A stretch of 43,854 nt of DNA, taken from Bacteroidales bacterium (GTDB lineage: Bacteria > Bacteroidota > Bacteroidia > Bacteroidales > P3). The stretch spans positions 1 through 43,854 of the forward strand of contig JAFXMW010000045.1 of the NCBI GenBank assembly GCA_017530105.1, written 5' to 3'. The notes under the pieces were generated by a model. That model was not told the origin of the DNA. It did not search any database and saw only the letters and a program-made list of their open reading frames with translations. A program made the translations under genes and the position numbers. Positions 1 through 9,700 of this stretch are shown piece after piece (position 1 is the first letter of the stretch; each line of letters opens with the position of its first letter).

Positions 1-11
1 ATCATGTCGAG

Positions 12-42
12 TAACGATGCTATAACGAAGCTATAACGATGC
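12..42. repeat. Short tandem repeat, 11-bp unit, about 2.8 copies
   Basis: The unit TATAACGAWGC is present in full at 21-31 and 32-42, and nine bases of it at 12-20. Units differ only at one A/T position. The window begins here, so the array may extend to the left. It lies in the gene-free 1-250 stretch beyond the end of the flavoprotein gene. Confidence 0.6.
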
Positions 43-54
43 AGGATTGAACGA

Positions 55-74
55 CCCCTCTCCATAGCGAGGGG
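55..74. other. Small GC-rich hairpin downstream of the flavoprotein gene
   Basis: CCCCTC at 55-60 pairs with GAGGGG at 69-74 around an 8-nt loop. It is followed on the plus strand by GAAAAC, and on the minus strand there is no T-run, so it is not a convincing intrinsic terminator for the minus-strand gene ending at 251. Nothing else coding is visible in 1-250. Confidence 0.35.
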
Positions 75-178
75 AAAACGTTGCCGCTCCATGGCGCAGG
101 GCGGGAAGGTACGGGGCAGGGTTTATCACCGTGCATTTCACGATTCTGCAGCGGTTTCCTTATGGCCGATTTGGGTTT

Positions 179-223
179 AACCTATGCGTTAGAATATTAT
201 TCAATTCCTATGACGTATAGGTT
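179..223. repeat. Imperfect inverted repeat, 11-bp arms
   Basis: AACCTATGCGT (179-189) and ACGTATAGGTT (213-223) are reverse complements with one G/T-type mismatch, separated by an AT-rich 23-nt spacer. It sits 28 bp past the stop codon of the minus-strand flavoprotein gene and could fold in its 3' end. No T-tract follows, so a role in termination is only a guess. Confidence 0.35.
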
Positions 224-250
224 GAAATATTATTGTATTGCTGTGGGGAT

Positions 251-1498
251 TTATTCCGTTAATGCGGCGGCTGCGCGGCCTGCGGCATAGCCGGTGCTAA
301 AGGCTATCTGCAGATTGTAACCGCCCGTGTCGGCATCCAAGTCCAGCACCTCGCCAGCAAAGTACAAGCCGGGAACCAGTCGCGACTCCATCGTCTTGGG
401 GTTTATTTCCTTCAGGTTCACACCTCCCTGGGTGACCACGGCCGTATTGTAGTCGCCGGTTCCCGTCAAGGTGAATTCCACGTCCTTCAAAAAGTGCAGC
501 AGGCGGTGGCGTTCCCCGCTGTTGATTTGGTGCAGCCTTTTGTAATATTCGATGTGCAGACGGTCCAAGGCCAGTTGTATCAGTTCGGCGGGCAGCCACA
601 TGCGCAAGGCGTCATGGAACAGGCGTGTACCGCTTCCGTTCAAATCGTTGATGAGGCGGTGGTCCAGGGTCTCAGATGTCAAGGCGGGTTTCAGGTCTAT
701 ATGGGCGGTAAGGGATTCGCCATTGTTCAGCAGACGGCTCACTTGGCGGCTGGCGGAAAGAACCAAAGGCCCGTCAAGCCCATTGTCGGCGAATGTCATC
801 TCGCCGAAACCGTCGTACAACTTCTTCCCTCCTGCAGCGGGACTGGTGATGGTTAGCCCCACATTCTTTAATACAAACCCCACCAGTTCCTGTGGAATCT
901 TCTCCTGGCACACCAGCGACACCAGCGACGGCACCTGCGGTACCACCGTGTGCCCCGCCTCCTCGGCCAGACGGTATCCAATACCGGTTGAACCCGTGGT
1001 GGGGTAGGAGAGACCTCCTGTGGCGATTATCACCGCATCACCGCGGACGGTGGAACCATCCTGCAGGCGGACACCGTGCCGGTCCTCGGTCAGACTCTTC
1101 ACGGCGCAGTTTTTCCGTATCTCCACATTCGGGCGGGCTTCAAGGTCGTTGATTAATGCAAGGAAAATGTCCAGCGATTTGCCGCTTCGGGGATACACCC
1201 TGTTGCCGCGTTCCTCAACCAGCGGCACATTCCGCTGCTCGAAAAACGCCATCAGCTGCGTGTTGAACATTTGGGCAAAGCAGTTGCGTACCCAACGGCT
1301 GTCGGGTCCTATGTGGGTGATGAAATCTTTCAACGGAGCGGTATTGGTGAGGTTGCATCGGCCCTTGCCGGTGATGCGCAGTTTGCGCCCGGCCTGGTCC
1401 ATCTTCTCCACCAATACCACTTCCGCCCCCTGTTCGGCGGCTGCCACTGCGGCCATCATGCCCGCAGCTCCAGCACCCACAATCACCACCCTGCTCAT
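251..1498 (-). CDS. BaiN/HI0933-like FAD-binding oxidoreductase
   Basis: This is a 415-residue flavoprotein of the HI0933/BaiN family (aminoacetone oxidase-like NAD(P)/FAD-dependent oxidoreductases). The physiological substrate of most members is unknown. The N terminus shows a dinucleotide-binding GAGAAG motif at residues 8-13 with an acidic residue at about 31 closing the Rossmann unit. The family signature GRKLRITGKGRCNLTN follows at about 37-52. The C terminus carries the conserved FAD-contacting stretch ending GGYNLQIAFSTG, with GLYFAGEVLD before it. The frame is open further upstream, but the ATG at 1498 matches the family N terminus and overlaps the stop of the upstream universal stress gene by four bases, which indicates a translationally coupled pair. 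The family assignment is secure; the reaction is not. Confidence 0.9.
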   Translation of the reverse strand: MSRVVIVGAGAAGMMAAVAAAEQGAEVVLVEKMDQAGRKLRITGKGRCNLTNTAPLKDFITHIGPDSRWVRNCFAQMFNTQLMAFFEQRNVPLVEERGNRVYPRSGKSLDIFLALINDLEARPNVEIRKNCAVKSLTEDRHGVRLQDGSTVRGDAVIIATGGLSYPTTGSTGIGYRLAEEAGHTVVPQVPSLVSLVCQEKIPQELVGFVLKNVGLTITSPAAGGKKLYDGFGEMTFADNGLDGPLVLSASRQVSRLLNNGESLTAHIDLKPALTSETLDHRLINDLNGSGTRLFHDALRMWLPAELIQLALDRLHIEYYKRLHQINSGERHRLLHFLKDVEFTLTGTGDYNTAVVTQGGVNLKEINPKTMESRLVPGLYFAGEVLDLDADTGGYNLQIAFSTGYAAGRAAAALTE

Positions 1499-2331
1499 GA
1501 CTTGGAGAGGGTGAAAATATCGGCGGGATGGACACACAGCACCGGCAGCTGCGAGTTATGGACAATCTGCTGGGCATTGGTGCCGAGGAACAGCTGCGAG
1601 ATGATGCGGTCCTGCTCGGTGTTGATTACCACCAGGTCGGCATTGATACTTTCGGCATAGCCCAACACGGCATCGCTGTAGTTGGAGTATTTTTGCACCG
1701 TGGCCACATGACGTACACCCTCGTGGTCCAGAAATTCAGCGGTCTGCACCATGTAGGCACGCAGTTGTGCTGCCTCTTCCACCGACTCCTGTAGCCCCAG
1801 AATATGGATTTCGGAGCCGAACATCTTGGCCATTGTCGCTGCAGGGGGCACCTTCTGGCGCGAGTTGACGTTGACACGGATGGGGACTACAATGCGTTCC
1901 AACTCTTTATGGAAGTTAAAGCCTTCGCGGATGGTCAATACAGGGACTGGGGATTCCTGTACGATGCGCACAGCGGTACTGCCCATCCAGTATTTCTCGA
2001 ATCCCGAGGCACCGTTGGTACCGATAACTATCATGGGGGCATTCTCGTGGCGGGCTTCGCGGGCTATCACTGCCGCCACACGGCCGGAACAGATATCCCA
2101 GCGTATTTTGCCGGTCTTCATTCGGGGCTGATACTCTTCGCAAATCTGTTTCAGCTTGTCTTCGGCAAGCAGGGTCATCACCGTCTGCTGTTCTTCGTCC
2201 ATCAACAGTTTCTCACGCTTGGCCCATACTATTTTTATGTCACAATGGATTTTGTTGGCGATGTCGGTCGCCAGTTCCAAAGCCACGAGTGACCCTTTGG
2301 AAAAGTCTGTTCCTACAATTATTGATCTCAT
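1495..2331 (-). CDS. Tandem-domain universal stress protein (UspA family)
   Basis: The 278-residue product has two consecutive Usp folds, about 1-145 and 146-278. Each opens with a beta strand of the type IIVGTDFS or IVVPIRV and ends with a PVLxI/PVLCV strand. The first domain contains a Gly-rich nucleotide-binding stretch, GTNGASGFEKYWMGST, resembling the ATP-binding motif of UspFG-type proteins. The second ends GTNAQQIV and is less canonical. There is no signal peptide, so it is cytoplasmic. Its role is probably stress or energy-state adaptation, as for the family in general. The stop overlaps the start of the downstream flavoprotein gene by 4 nt. It is divergent from ruvB, and no clear TAnnTTTG element is visible on its own strand. 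Confidence 0.88.
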   Translation of the reverse strand: MRSIIVGTDFSKGSLVALELATDIANKIHCDIKIVWAKREKLLMDEEQQTVMTLLAEDKLKQICEEYQPRMKTGKIRWDICSGRVAAVIAREARHENAPMIVIGTNGASGFEKYWMGSTAVRIVQESPVPVLTIREGFNFHKELERIVVPIRVNVNSRQKVPPAATMAKMFGSEIHILGLQESVEEAAQLRAYMVQTAEFLDHEGVRHVATVQKYSNYSDAVLGYAESINADLVVINTEQDRIISQLFLGTNAQQIVHNSQLPVLCVHPADIFTLSKS

Positions 2332-2426
2332 GTTATTACATTATTTTATATATACGGCCATAACGTATTAAGTGCTCTTTTATTATTGTGTCGGGCAGAA
2401 AAAATATCTATGTGCCGTTTTTTTTG

Positions 2427-2434
2427 TATCTTTG
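2427..2434 (+). promoter_or_regulatory. Bacteroidota -7 promoter element for ruvB
   Basis: TATCTTTG matches the Bacteroidota -7 consensus TAnnTTTG and ends 22 nt before the ruvB ATG at 2457. No TTTG is seen at the usual -33 spacing. Because the element lies inside the upstream extension of the open frame, it argues for the 2457 start over the earlier ATG at 2388. Confidence 0.65.
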
Positions 2435-2456
2435 CACATTCAAAAGGTACACAGGA

Positions 2457-3485
2457 ATGAACACCAATTTAGATGCTACCGGCCACAGCCAGACCGTGCA
2501 GGAACGCGAGGTTGAGCGCGCTTTGCGCCCCAAGGGCTTCAACAGCTTCGCAGGGCAGAAACAGGTGCTCGACAACCTCCGCATCTTTGTGGGGGCTGCA
2601 AAACAGCGTGGTGAACCCCTCGACCACGTGCTCTTCTTCGGACCTCCCGGCCTTGGCAAGACTACCCTCTCCTACATCATTGCAAACGAGCTGGGGGTGA
2701 ATATCAAGATGACCTCCGGCCCGGTGCTGGACAAGCCCGGTGACCTGGCCGGCATGCTCACCTCGCTCGAAGCCAACGATGTCCTTTTCATAGACGAAAT
2801 ACATCGCCTGTCGCCTGTGGTGGAGGAGTACCTTTATTCCGCCATGGAGGACTACAAGATAGACATCCTTATCGAGTCCGGCCCTGCCGCCCGTAGTGTG
2901 CAGCTCAACCTCAAGCCTTTCACGCTTATCGGTGCCACCACCCGTTCCGGCATGCTGACGGCACCACTGCGTGCCCGCTTCGGTATCAACTGCAGGCTGC
3001 AATACTACGATGCCGAGACGCTGGCCACCATCGTCAACCGCTCTGCAGGACTGTTGCAGGTGAAGATAACCTCAGAATCCGCTTTCGAGATTGCCCGCCG
3101 CAGCCGCGGCACTCCCCGCATAGCCAACCTGCTTCTGCGACGCGTCCGCGACTTTGCACAGGTCAAGGGCGACGGCACCATCACGCTGGATATTGCGCGC
3201 TATGCTCTCCGCGCCCTCAATGTGGACAGCAACGGACTCGACGAAATGGACCTCCGCATCCTCAGCACTATCATCGACAAATTCCGTGGCGGTCCGGTAG
3301 GCATTAACAACATCGCTACCGCCGTGGGCGAAGACGCCGGTACCGTCGAAGAGGTTTATGAACCCTATCTCATACAGGAAGGCTACCTGCAGCGCACCCC
3401 CCGAGGCCGCGAAGCAACCCCGCTGGCATATCAACACCTCGGCAAACTAAAAACCGACGGGCAACAACAGCTATTAGACTTGTAA
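2457..3485 (+). CDS. ruvB: Holliday junction branch migration helicase RuvB
   Basis: RuvB is the hexameric AAA+ motor that, with RuvA, drives branch migration of Holliday junctions in recombinational repair. The 342-residue length is usual for the family. Walker A GPPGLGKT is at 62-69, Walker B VLFIDE at 109-114, the sensor/arginine-finger stretch [18 protein letters not shown] at 159-176, and the C-terminal winged-helix DNA-binding domain ends with [15 protein letters not shown]. An upstream ATG at 2388 is in frame, but a -7 promoter element at 2427-2434 lies between it and 2457, and the family N terminus begins near MNTNL, so 2457 was chosen. ruvA and ruvC are not adjacent, which is common in Bacteroidota. 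Confidence 0.97.
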   Translation: MNTNLDATGHSQTVQEREVERALRPKGFNSFAGQKQVLDNLRIFVGAAKQRGEPLDHVLFFGPPGLGKTTLSYIIANELGVNIKMTSGPVLDKPGDLAGMLTSLEANDVLFIDEIHRLSPVVEEYLYSAMEDYKIDILIESGPAARSVQLNLKPFTLIGATTRSGMLTAPLRARFGINCRLQYYDAETLATIVNRSAGLLQVKITSESAFEIARRSRGTPRIANLLLRRVRDFAQVKGDGTITLDIARYALRALNVDSNGLDEMDLRILSTIIDKFRGGPVGINNIATAVGEDAGTVEEVYEPYLIQEGYLQRTPRGREATPLAYQHLGKLKTDGQQQLLDL

Positions 3486-3509
3486 ACACAGTAAGGTCAA
3501 TTGCCGTTT

Positions 3510-3525
3510 CTGCCACTATTGGCAG
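3510..3525 (+). other. Small hairpin between ruvB and hutI
   Basis: CTGCCA and TGGCAG form a perfect 6-bp stem with a CTAT loop, 25 nt after the ruvB stop. No T-run follows directly (GTACCATGATGATTTT comes next), so it is at best a weak terminator. It may separate ruvB from hutI. Confidence 0.35.
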
Positions 3526-3559
3526 TACCATGATGATTTTAATGAAATAATAACAAGAT

Positions 3560-4795
3560 ATGAGAACGCTAATAAAGAATATCAAGGAGTTAGTCCATGT
3601 AGAACACCAACCTAAGCTCCGTGTCTGTGGCAAGGATATGGCACAGATGGAAACCATCAAGAATGCATACCTCATTATCGAAGACGACAAGTTTGCCGCC
3701 TTTGGCCCCATGTCGGAGCTTAAAGAGCAGAACGCCGACACAGTCATCGACGCCACTGGACGCATGGTGCTGCCCTCCTTCTGCGACTCGCACACGCACA
3801 TCGTCTATGCCAACTCGCGCGAGCATGAGTTTGTCGACAAAATCCGTGGCCTCAGCTATGAGGAAATTGCCAAGAGGGGAGGTGGTATCCTTAACTCGGC
3901 CAAGGCGACGGCAGCGGCCTCGGAGGAAGAGCTGTACGATATGGCCTTGCAGCGCCTCGAGGGTGTGATGCGTATGGGCACGGGCGCTATCGAGATTAAG
4001 AGCGGCTATGGCCTATCGACCGAGAGCGAACTGAAGCTTCTTCGCGTAATCCGCCGTCTCAAAGAGAATTCGCCCATGACCATCAAGTCGAACTTCCTCG
4101 GTGCCCACGGCATCCCGATGGAATATCGCGGCCATCAGGAAGATTATGTCAATTTGGTCATCAACGAGATGATACCCAAAGTGGCGGATGAGGGTCTGGC
4201 TGATTTCATCGATGTCTTCTGCGATCAGGGTTTCTTTACCGTCGAGGACACCGCCCGCATTCTGGAGGCCGGCATCAAATACGGGATGCGGCCGAAGATT
4301 CACGCCAACGAGATGGCTGTCTCCGGCGGTGTGCAGGTCGGTGTGAAATATGGAGCCATCTCTGTCGACCATCTGGAGCAGATGGGCGACGCCGAGATAG
4401 AGTGTCTGAAAGGCTCGGATACCATGCCCACCGTGTTGCCGGGCTGTGCCTTCTTCCTCAATCTGCCCCTCTCGCCGGCCCGAAAGATGATTGACTCGAA
4501 TCTGCCTGTAGCCATGGCTTCCGACTACAACCCCGGCACCTCGCCTTCGGGCAATATGCAGCTCATCCTCTCGATAGCCTGCATACGTTACCGCCTGACC
4601 CCCGAAGAGGCCCTGAACGCCACCACCTTGAACACCGCCTATGCCATGGGTGTAAGCGACAAGGTCGGCACCATTGCCGTGGGCAAGAAGGCCAACTTCT
4701 ACATTACCAAGCCTATCCCCACATACGAGTACCTTCCCTATGCCTACGGCGAGAACAAGGTTGCACGTACCTTCCTCAACGGTAAAGAGATATGA
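3560..4795 (+). CDS. hutI: Imidazolonepropionase HutI
   Basis: HutI hydrolyses 4-imidazolone-5-propanoate to N-formimidoyl-L-glutamate in histidine degradation, using a metal-dependent amidohydrolase barrel. The 411-residue length is typical. The metal-binding HTH (H78, H80) lies in [17 protein letters not shown]. Another metal-ligand region is KIHANE (H248), and the catalytic aspartate lies in ASDYNPG (D322). The last 40 residues form the beta-sandwich tail ([14 protein letters not shown]). No other hut genes (hutH, hutU, ftcD) occur in the window, so the pathway must be completed elsewhere or the gene is an orphan here. Its stop overlaps the start of the next gene, an ABC transporter ATPase, by 4 nt. 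Confidence 0.96.
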   Translation: MRTLIKNIKELVHVEHQPKLRVCGKDMAQMETIKNAYLIIEDDKFAAFGPMSELKEQNADTVIDATGRMVLPSFCDSHTHIVYANSREHEFVDKIRGLSYEEIAKRGGGILNSAKATAAASEEELYDMALQRLEGVMRMGTGAIEIKSGYGLSTESELKLLRVIRRLKENSPMTIKSNFLGAHGIPMEYRGHQEDYVNLVINEMIPKVADEGLADFIDVFCDQGFFTVEDTARILEAGIKYGMRPKIHANEMAVSGGVQVGVKYGAISVDHLEQMGDAEIECLKGSDTMPTVLPGCAFFLNLPLSPARKMIDSNLPVAMASDYNPGTSPSGNMQLILSIACIRYRLTPEEALNATTLNTAYAMGVSDKVGTIAVGKKANFYITKPIPTYEYLPYAYGENKVARTFLNGKEI

Positions 4796-5445
4796 TTAGG
4801 GTAGAGCATCTCAATAAGTCGTTCGGCACGCTCCGCGTGCTGAACGACATCAACCTCTCCATAGGCAAAGGCGAAGTGGTGAGCATCGTAGGTGCCTCTG
4901 GGGCGGGCAAGACCACTCTCTTGCAGATTCTCGGCACATTGTTGCGTCCCGACAGCGGACATGTTTTCTACGACGATGTGGATGTGAGTGCCCTCGACGA
5001 GAAAGCCCTTTCGCGTTTCCGCAACCGCAATGTGGGCTTTGTGTTCCAGTTCCACAACCTCTTGCCCGAATTCACTGCCTTGGAGAATGTCTGTATGCCA
5101 GCCCTCATTGCCGGGCGCAGCATGGACGAAGCCTCTGCCGAAGCCATGAAACTGCTTCAATTCCTCAACGTTGCCGACCGTGCCAGTCACAAACCTGCCC
5201 AGCTTTCGGGTGGGGAACAGCAGCGTTTTGCCGTGGCTCGCGCCCTCATCAACCGTCCCGCCGTGGTGTTGGCCGACGAACCCTCGGGCAACCTCGACAC
5301 CCGTCATGCTGCCGAGCTCCACGACCTTTTCTTCCAACTGCGCGACCAGTACCAGCAGACCTTTGTCATCGTCACCCACAACACCACCCTTGCCCAGAAA
5401 TCCGACCGCCAGATAACCCTTCGCGACGGCCAAGTGGAAAAATAG
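4792..5445 (+). CDS. ABC transporter ATP-binding protein, LolD/MacB type
   Basis: This 217-residue protein is a complete single ABC ATPase domain. Walker A is GASGAGKT (34-41), the Q-loop is [18 protein letters not shown] (Q86), the signature is LSGGEQQR (138-145), Walker B is VVLADE (158-163) and the switch histidine is H196 in VTHN. [16 protein letters not shown] and the short length are characteristic of the LolD/MacB/FtsE group, which power lipoprotein release or mechanotransmission rather than bulk import. No permease gene lies beside it, so the partner is unknown. The ATG overlaps the hutI stop (ATGA), an unexpected coupling between a catabolic enzyme and an envelope ATPase. lolD is a reasonable symbol, but the partner is needed to confirm it. 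Confidence 0.9.
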   Translation: MIRVEHLNKSFGTLRVLNDINLSIGKGEVVSIVGASGAGKTTLLQILGTLLRPDSGHVFYDDVDVSALDEKALSRFRNRNVGFVFQFHNLLPEFTALENVCMPALIAGRSMDEASAEAMKLLQFLNVADRASHKPAQLSGGEQQRFAVARALINRPAVVLADEPSGNLDTRHAAELHDLFFQLRDQYQQTFVIVTHNTTLAQKSDRQITLRDGQVEK

Positions 5446-5494
5446 CAGATAATTAAAAATCCATTAGACCTTTCATCCCTATAACTTCGATAAA

Positions 5495-6268
5495 ATGATA
5501 CAGAAACGCAACACCTCCTCGGCACCTGCCGACAAACAGTCTACCACCACCATCTACGGTCTGCGCCCTGTGCAGGAAGCCATCGACGGCGGCATCCGCA
5601 TCGACCGTATCCTTTTGCAGAACGGTCTTACAGGCTTACTGGCCAGCGACCTCAAGGCACGCATTCGCGAAAAAGGAATCCCCTTCCAATTTGTGCCGGT
5701 GGAGAAACTCAACCGTCTGGCCAAAGGCAATCACCAAGGAGTGGTGGCGCTCATCTCGCCCATCGAGTTCAGCAAAGCCCTCGACCTCATCCCCGCATTG
5801 ATGGAAGGCGACAAGGCTCCCCTTGTGCTGCTTCTCGACCACATCACCGATGTGCGTAACTTCGGGGCCATTGTCCGTACCGTGGAATGTGCAGGGGCCG
5901 ATGCTGTTATCATCCCCGACCATGGCAGCGCTCAGATAGGCAACGATGCCGTGAAAACCTCGTCGGGAGCTCTTTTGCGCGTGCCTGTGTGCCGCGAGGG
6001 CAACCTTAAAACCGTTGTCAACCTGGCGCACCAGTGCGGTATGCAGGTGGTGGCAGCCACCGAGAAGGGAGCCTCCGACTACCTCGAAGTGGATTTCACC
6101 AAACCCACCCTCCTCATCATGGGTGCCGAAGAAACAGGCATCAGTCCCGAATTGTTAAAAATGGCCGACATCCGTGCCAAACTTCCGGTCATGGGGCAGG
6201 TCCAGTCGCTAAACGTTTCGGTGGCGGCGGCAGTGTTTATGTATGAGGCTCTGCGTCAGCGCCGTTGA
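5495..6268 (+). CDS. rlmB: TrmH/SpoU-family RNA 2'-O-methyltransferase, RlmB-like
   Basis: This is a 257-residue SPOUT methyltransferase most like RlmB, which methylates the 2'-O of a guanosine in 23S rRNA using S-adenosylmethionine. An N-terminal substrate-binding domain (about 18-95, starting TTIYGLRPVQEAI) is followed by the knotted catalytic domain. Motif 1 is NFGAIVRT (122-129), motif 2 is IMGAEETGIS (about 206-215), and motif 3 is PVMGQVQSLNVSVAAAVFMYEALRQ near the C terminus. A short Ser/Thr/Lys-rich extension of about 17 residues precedes the first domain. The gene begins 49 nt after the ABC ATPase and probably shares its transcript. TrmH-family members acting on tRNA are similar, so the exact target is inferred. 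Confidence 0.9.
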   Translation: MIQKRNTSSAPADKQSTTTIYGLRPVQEAIDGGIRIDRILLQNGLTGLLASDLKARIREKGIPFQFVPVEKLNRLAKGNHQGVVALISPIEFSKALDLIPALMEGDKAPLVLLLDHITDVRNFGAIVRTVECAGADAVIIPDHGSAQIGNDAVKTSSGALLRVPVCREGNLKTVVNLAHQCGMQVVAATEKGASDYLEVDFTKPTLLIMGAEETGISPELLKMADIRAKLPVMGQVQSLNVSVAAAVFMYEALRQRR

Positions 6269-6308
6269 TGCGCCATTCAGCCTCCACGCACTTCCGGTCG
6301 TAGTGCCA

Positions 6309-6418
6309 ACTTCGCTCGTTCTACCTCACTTCTCCCATATTTCTCCCATATTTCTCCCATGCAGGATGGGAGAAATATGGGAGAACTAACGCTTATGTAG
6401 TGGTGAAGTAGCGAAGGC
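6309..6418. repeat. Palindromic interspersed repeat, copy 1 (11-bp modules)
   Basis: The core is a perfect 20-bp hairpin: two modules of TTCTCCCATA/T (6341-6360), loop GCAGG (6361-6365), and the complementary arm (6366-6385). A third module (6330-6340) lies on the left arm only, giving a 3:2 asymmetry. Outside the core, TTCGCT (6311 region) and AGCGAA (6411 region) suggest weaker outer arms. The same element occurs in opposite orientation at 21275-21334. There is no T-tract after the stem, so this is not simply a terminator. It is in the gene-free 6269-6734 gap. Confidence 0.75.
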
Positions 6419-6614
6419 AGGGGGTGTTAAAAAGGGGCGTTTAAAAATATAAAAAAAGTTAATTGGGGGTATCAAAAACGGGCGTTGTGACTCTATAGTA
6501 TGTGAAGAGTGAGAATATGCCTTTCCGTGGAGGGGGAGTAGGGGAGGAAGACACGGTGAGGCAAAGGTGTGACAGAATGGTTTTAGTAAAAGAAATAAGA
6601 ATAGTGAAAAAAAT

Positions 6615-6645
6615 GTTGTTAATTCGTTTTTTATTCGTATTTTTG
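6615..6645 (+). promoter_or_regulatory. Promoter of the giant T9SS cargo gene
   Basis: TATTTTTG at 6638-6645 matches the -7 consensus TAnnTTTG. GTTG at 6615-6618 lies exactly 19 nt upstream and matches three of four bases of the -33 element TTTG. The predicted start is near 6650, leaving a leader of about 85 nt. The lysS promoter at 23802-23832 has the same GTTG-N19 layout. Confidence 0.7.
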
Positions 6646-6659
6646 TAAGTTCAAAATTG

Positions 6660-6683
6660 CCACTCCCAGGTATGGGAAAGTGG
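6660..6683 (+). promoter_or_regulatory. Hairpin in the 5' leader of the giant gene
   Basis: TCCCA (6664-6668) pairs with TGGGA (6673-6677) around a GGTA loop, and CCAC (6660-6663) pairs with GTGG (6680-6683) after a 2-nt bulge. It lies about 10 nt after the predicted transcription start and is followed by TGTTTTG, so it could protect the 5' end of a 12-kb message or act as a weak pause. Confidence 0.4.
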
Positions 6684-6734
6684 TGTTTTGAGGTATATAA
6701 ATAGTTGTAAATGAAATAATAATATTGTAAATAT

Positions 6735-9700
6735 ATGAAGAAAAGATTTTTCTTTTTAGGACTGATTTTTGCTTTGTCGGCACTTGCCGGACATGCACAA
6801 ATCGATGTAATCTACACTCAGGACTTTGAAACTGGCACGCCTCAGACGTACACGAACTCGGGCAATGTGGGTATTTCTACCACGATAGCTTCGGGTGGTA
6901 GTAAGGCTGCGCAAATTCACAGTGTCACGAACCAGCAGGAGTGGATATTGCTGGATACAATCGATTTCTCGCAGAATTCAGATTACCATTACTATACTCT
7001 TGAATTCATGCATATTGCCTTTATCGACCCTCTTGATTTGATATCGGCATTGCGTATGTCGGTTTGTAATGTGGAGGCAAGACTTCCAACCTCATCTGCG
7101 TGGATTACGTTGAGTGGTACGCATTATAATATGGCTGATGGAGGATGTCGGAACTTCTCCTCGTTTGGCTGTTTCCATAAAAACTGTTACTCCGACTGGA
7201 ATGGTACAACGGCAAGCAACGCCATGTGGAAGAAGGAGCGTTTCGATTTGAATTCGTTTTTCAATGGTGTCGCCCCCCAGGACAAGAAGTTGCTGGTGCG
7301 TTTCAAAGTGTGGGAAAGACAGTCGGCTACAGACAACAATGCCGGTTGGTTTCTTGATGACATCACGTTCCGCGCCTCGAGCCAGGCCATTGTCACCCCT
7401 TATGTGACAATGTTGTCCTTCCCCGATTATATCAACTATCCCAGTAGCCGTGGCGCTTTGTTGAAGGCTTTGGTAACCACACCGGTGGTGCAGGGTATCA
7501 ACGGAGACTCGGTTTATGCTGAGTACCGTGTTGGCAATAACCCCACAGTGCACAGGGCATACCTGCACCGTTCCGGCCCCAACGGTTTGTTTGAAGGCAG
7601 AATTCCTTTCTATGGTTTCGATACCTTGATGCATTATCATCTGATTATTAGGGACTCGACCGTGAACGACAACACGGTTACGTTCCCGAAGAATTCCTCG
7701 CAGTGGTTGACGTATAGATGCAAGAGGGGTAAGACCAATACTGCAGGGCCTCCAGGCAACCAGTCCAACAACTCGAACTTCCCGTTCCCGTATTATGCGG
7801 ACAATAAGTCGGAATTCATATACGACAGTGTTTTTATGGCGGAGATGGGGTATGGCCCCGGCTATATTAAGAGTTTCAGGTTTATTATTTCGAACAATAA
7901 TACCACTATAGTCCGTCCTCGTCTTCAGATACGCATGTGCAACAAGTCGTATTCGGAGAACCGCACTGGCTCCAATTCGGCATTTACTGCCACAGCGATG
8001 CCGATAGTGTATGACTCGGTTTTTGTGTTGGAGCAGTGTGCGGCCAATTCGTATAAAACGATTACTCTTCAGGATACGTTCTTCTATTCCGGTAGCGATT
8101 TGGTGGTGCAGATGATTCTTGACGGTGGTTTGGTGGATCCTGTGGGAACGCCCATTAAGCATATCCCTGCACCGTCGAACAAACAGTCTCTGATGATTGT
8201 TGGTCACGAAGGCTCTTTGGAAGAGGATGTATTCAATGGTGAAGCTTCTGCAACAGGCATTGTGGCTCAGCAGCGCCCATGGATTCAGTTCTATGAATCG
8301 AAACATCTTCCGTTGATGAGCGACTGTGGTATTTCGGCATTGGCATACCCCAGTTATGATGTGCCTTGCAATCATGGTACTGACTCGGTGGTGGTGTGGT
8401 TGAAGAATTTCGGTGTTCACACGATGAACGCTGTTCGTATTTGGTACCGTATTGACAATGAACCTCCGGTGTATTACGATTGGACAGGGACGTTGGCCGG
8501 TGGCGACAGTGTCAGGGTTCACTTGAACAACAACCAGACGTTCGTGGTGGGTTACCACACGATGCGTGCATGGGTGGATGACACTATCACCGAAGGGACG
8601 TTGCGTGTGCGTGACCATGAGCCCTACAATGATACCAGTTTCGCCCCGTTTGCCGTGTGCGACGGTCCTTACAGCGGTGTGCGTACAATTGGCACAGGTG
8701 CATCGGCCAATTTCTCGTCGTTGGAGAATTGCCTGTATGTGTTGAGCCGTTGCGGTGTGAACGGTCCGTTGACCATTAAAATGCCTGCCGGCAATTATGG
8801 TATTGTCAAGTTCCCGTTCATTCCCGGTGCGTCAGAAACAAATATGATTACCTTCGAACCCGCCACGGAGTCGTCGGTGGTAACCTTCCGCCGTCCGCGC
8901 CAGGGTGAGTCGACCAATGCTGAATATCTGGTCGACATTTCGGATGCTCGCGGTATTCTGTTCAGGAATATTAATTTCTGCAATGGCCGCTTCTCGGACA
9001 ACCGTTGCAATGTCCTTGTCCAGATGGGTGAGGGAAGCAATCTGTGTGTGTTTGAGAATTGCTACTTTGCAGATAGTAATACAATCAATAGTTCGTGCAG
9101 TGCCTTGCTGAAGGTTAGTGAAGCCGACTCGGTGTTGGTGACTAACTGCGTATTTTACGGCGGTGCGATAGGTGTGGATGTCAGGGGTTCGGCTCCTGAC
9201 GATCTGGCATCCAATAACACCGTACAGTTCTGCGAATTCAGCAACCAGGTGAACACTGCTATCTCGGTTGTGAACCAGAGCAATGTGGTGGTGGACAGCA
9301 ATATGGTTTATGATGTCCGCACCAATGCCAGTTACACTGTGCTGGGACAGTATGTGTATGATGCCAGTAAGATTACCCGCAACAAGGTTTATTCGACCAA
9401 GGGTTCGAGTTGTATCGGTGTGTCCGATATGCATGGTAATTCCCAAACATACGGTGTGGTGGCGAACAACATGATTGTCTCCCTGTTTGACGGTTCCACC
9501 AATATGCTTACCACCCCGCTGAATATCATCAAGGGCTCGTATCTGAAGGTTGTCTTCAACTCGGTGCGTATGAATGCCCCCGATTTTGTCAATGTGGCTG
9601 CAGCCACATTGGGTGGTGACATTGTCAGCAATATCTATTTCCAGAATAATGTCATTGCTTCGTTCGATACTTCGAACTATGCGTTCAACTTTATGCCGGG

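Larger units (their letters stand above)
6269..6734. other. 466-bp intergenic region before the giant gene
   Basis: No credible coding frame is seen. From left to right it holds the palindromic repeat, a purine-rich low-complexity stretch (about 6418-6600) with no recognisable signal, a promoter (6615-6645), and a 5' leader of about 85 nt with a small hairpin before the ATG at 6735. Confidence 0.6.

Noticed and set aside
6330-6387. The palindromic repeat as the rlmB terminator
   Set aside because: The stem is long, but no T-tract follows, and the same element is present at 21275-21334 where no gene ends. A repeat is the simpler reading.
7092-8618. A 508-codon open frame antisense to the giant gene
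   Set aside because: The frame is Arg/His/Val-rich without recognisable domains and lies fully within the giant gene. Similar antisense frames at 11679-12686 and 13776-15053 were rejected for the same reason.
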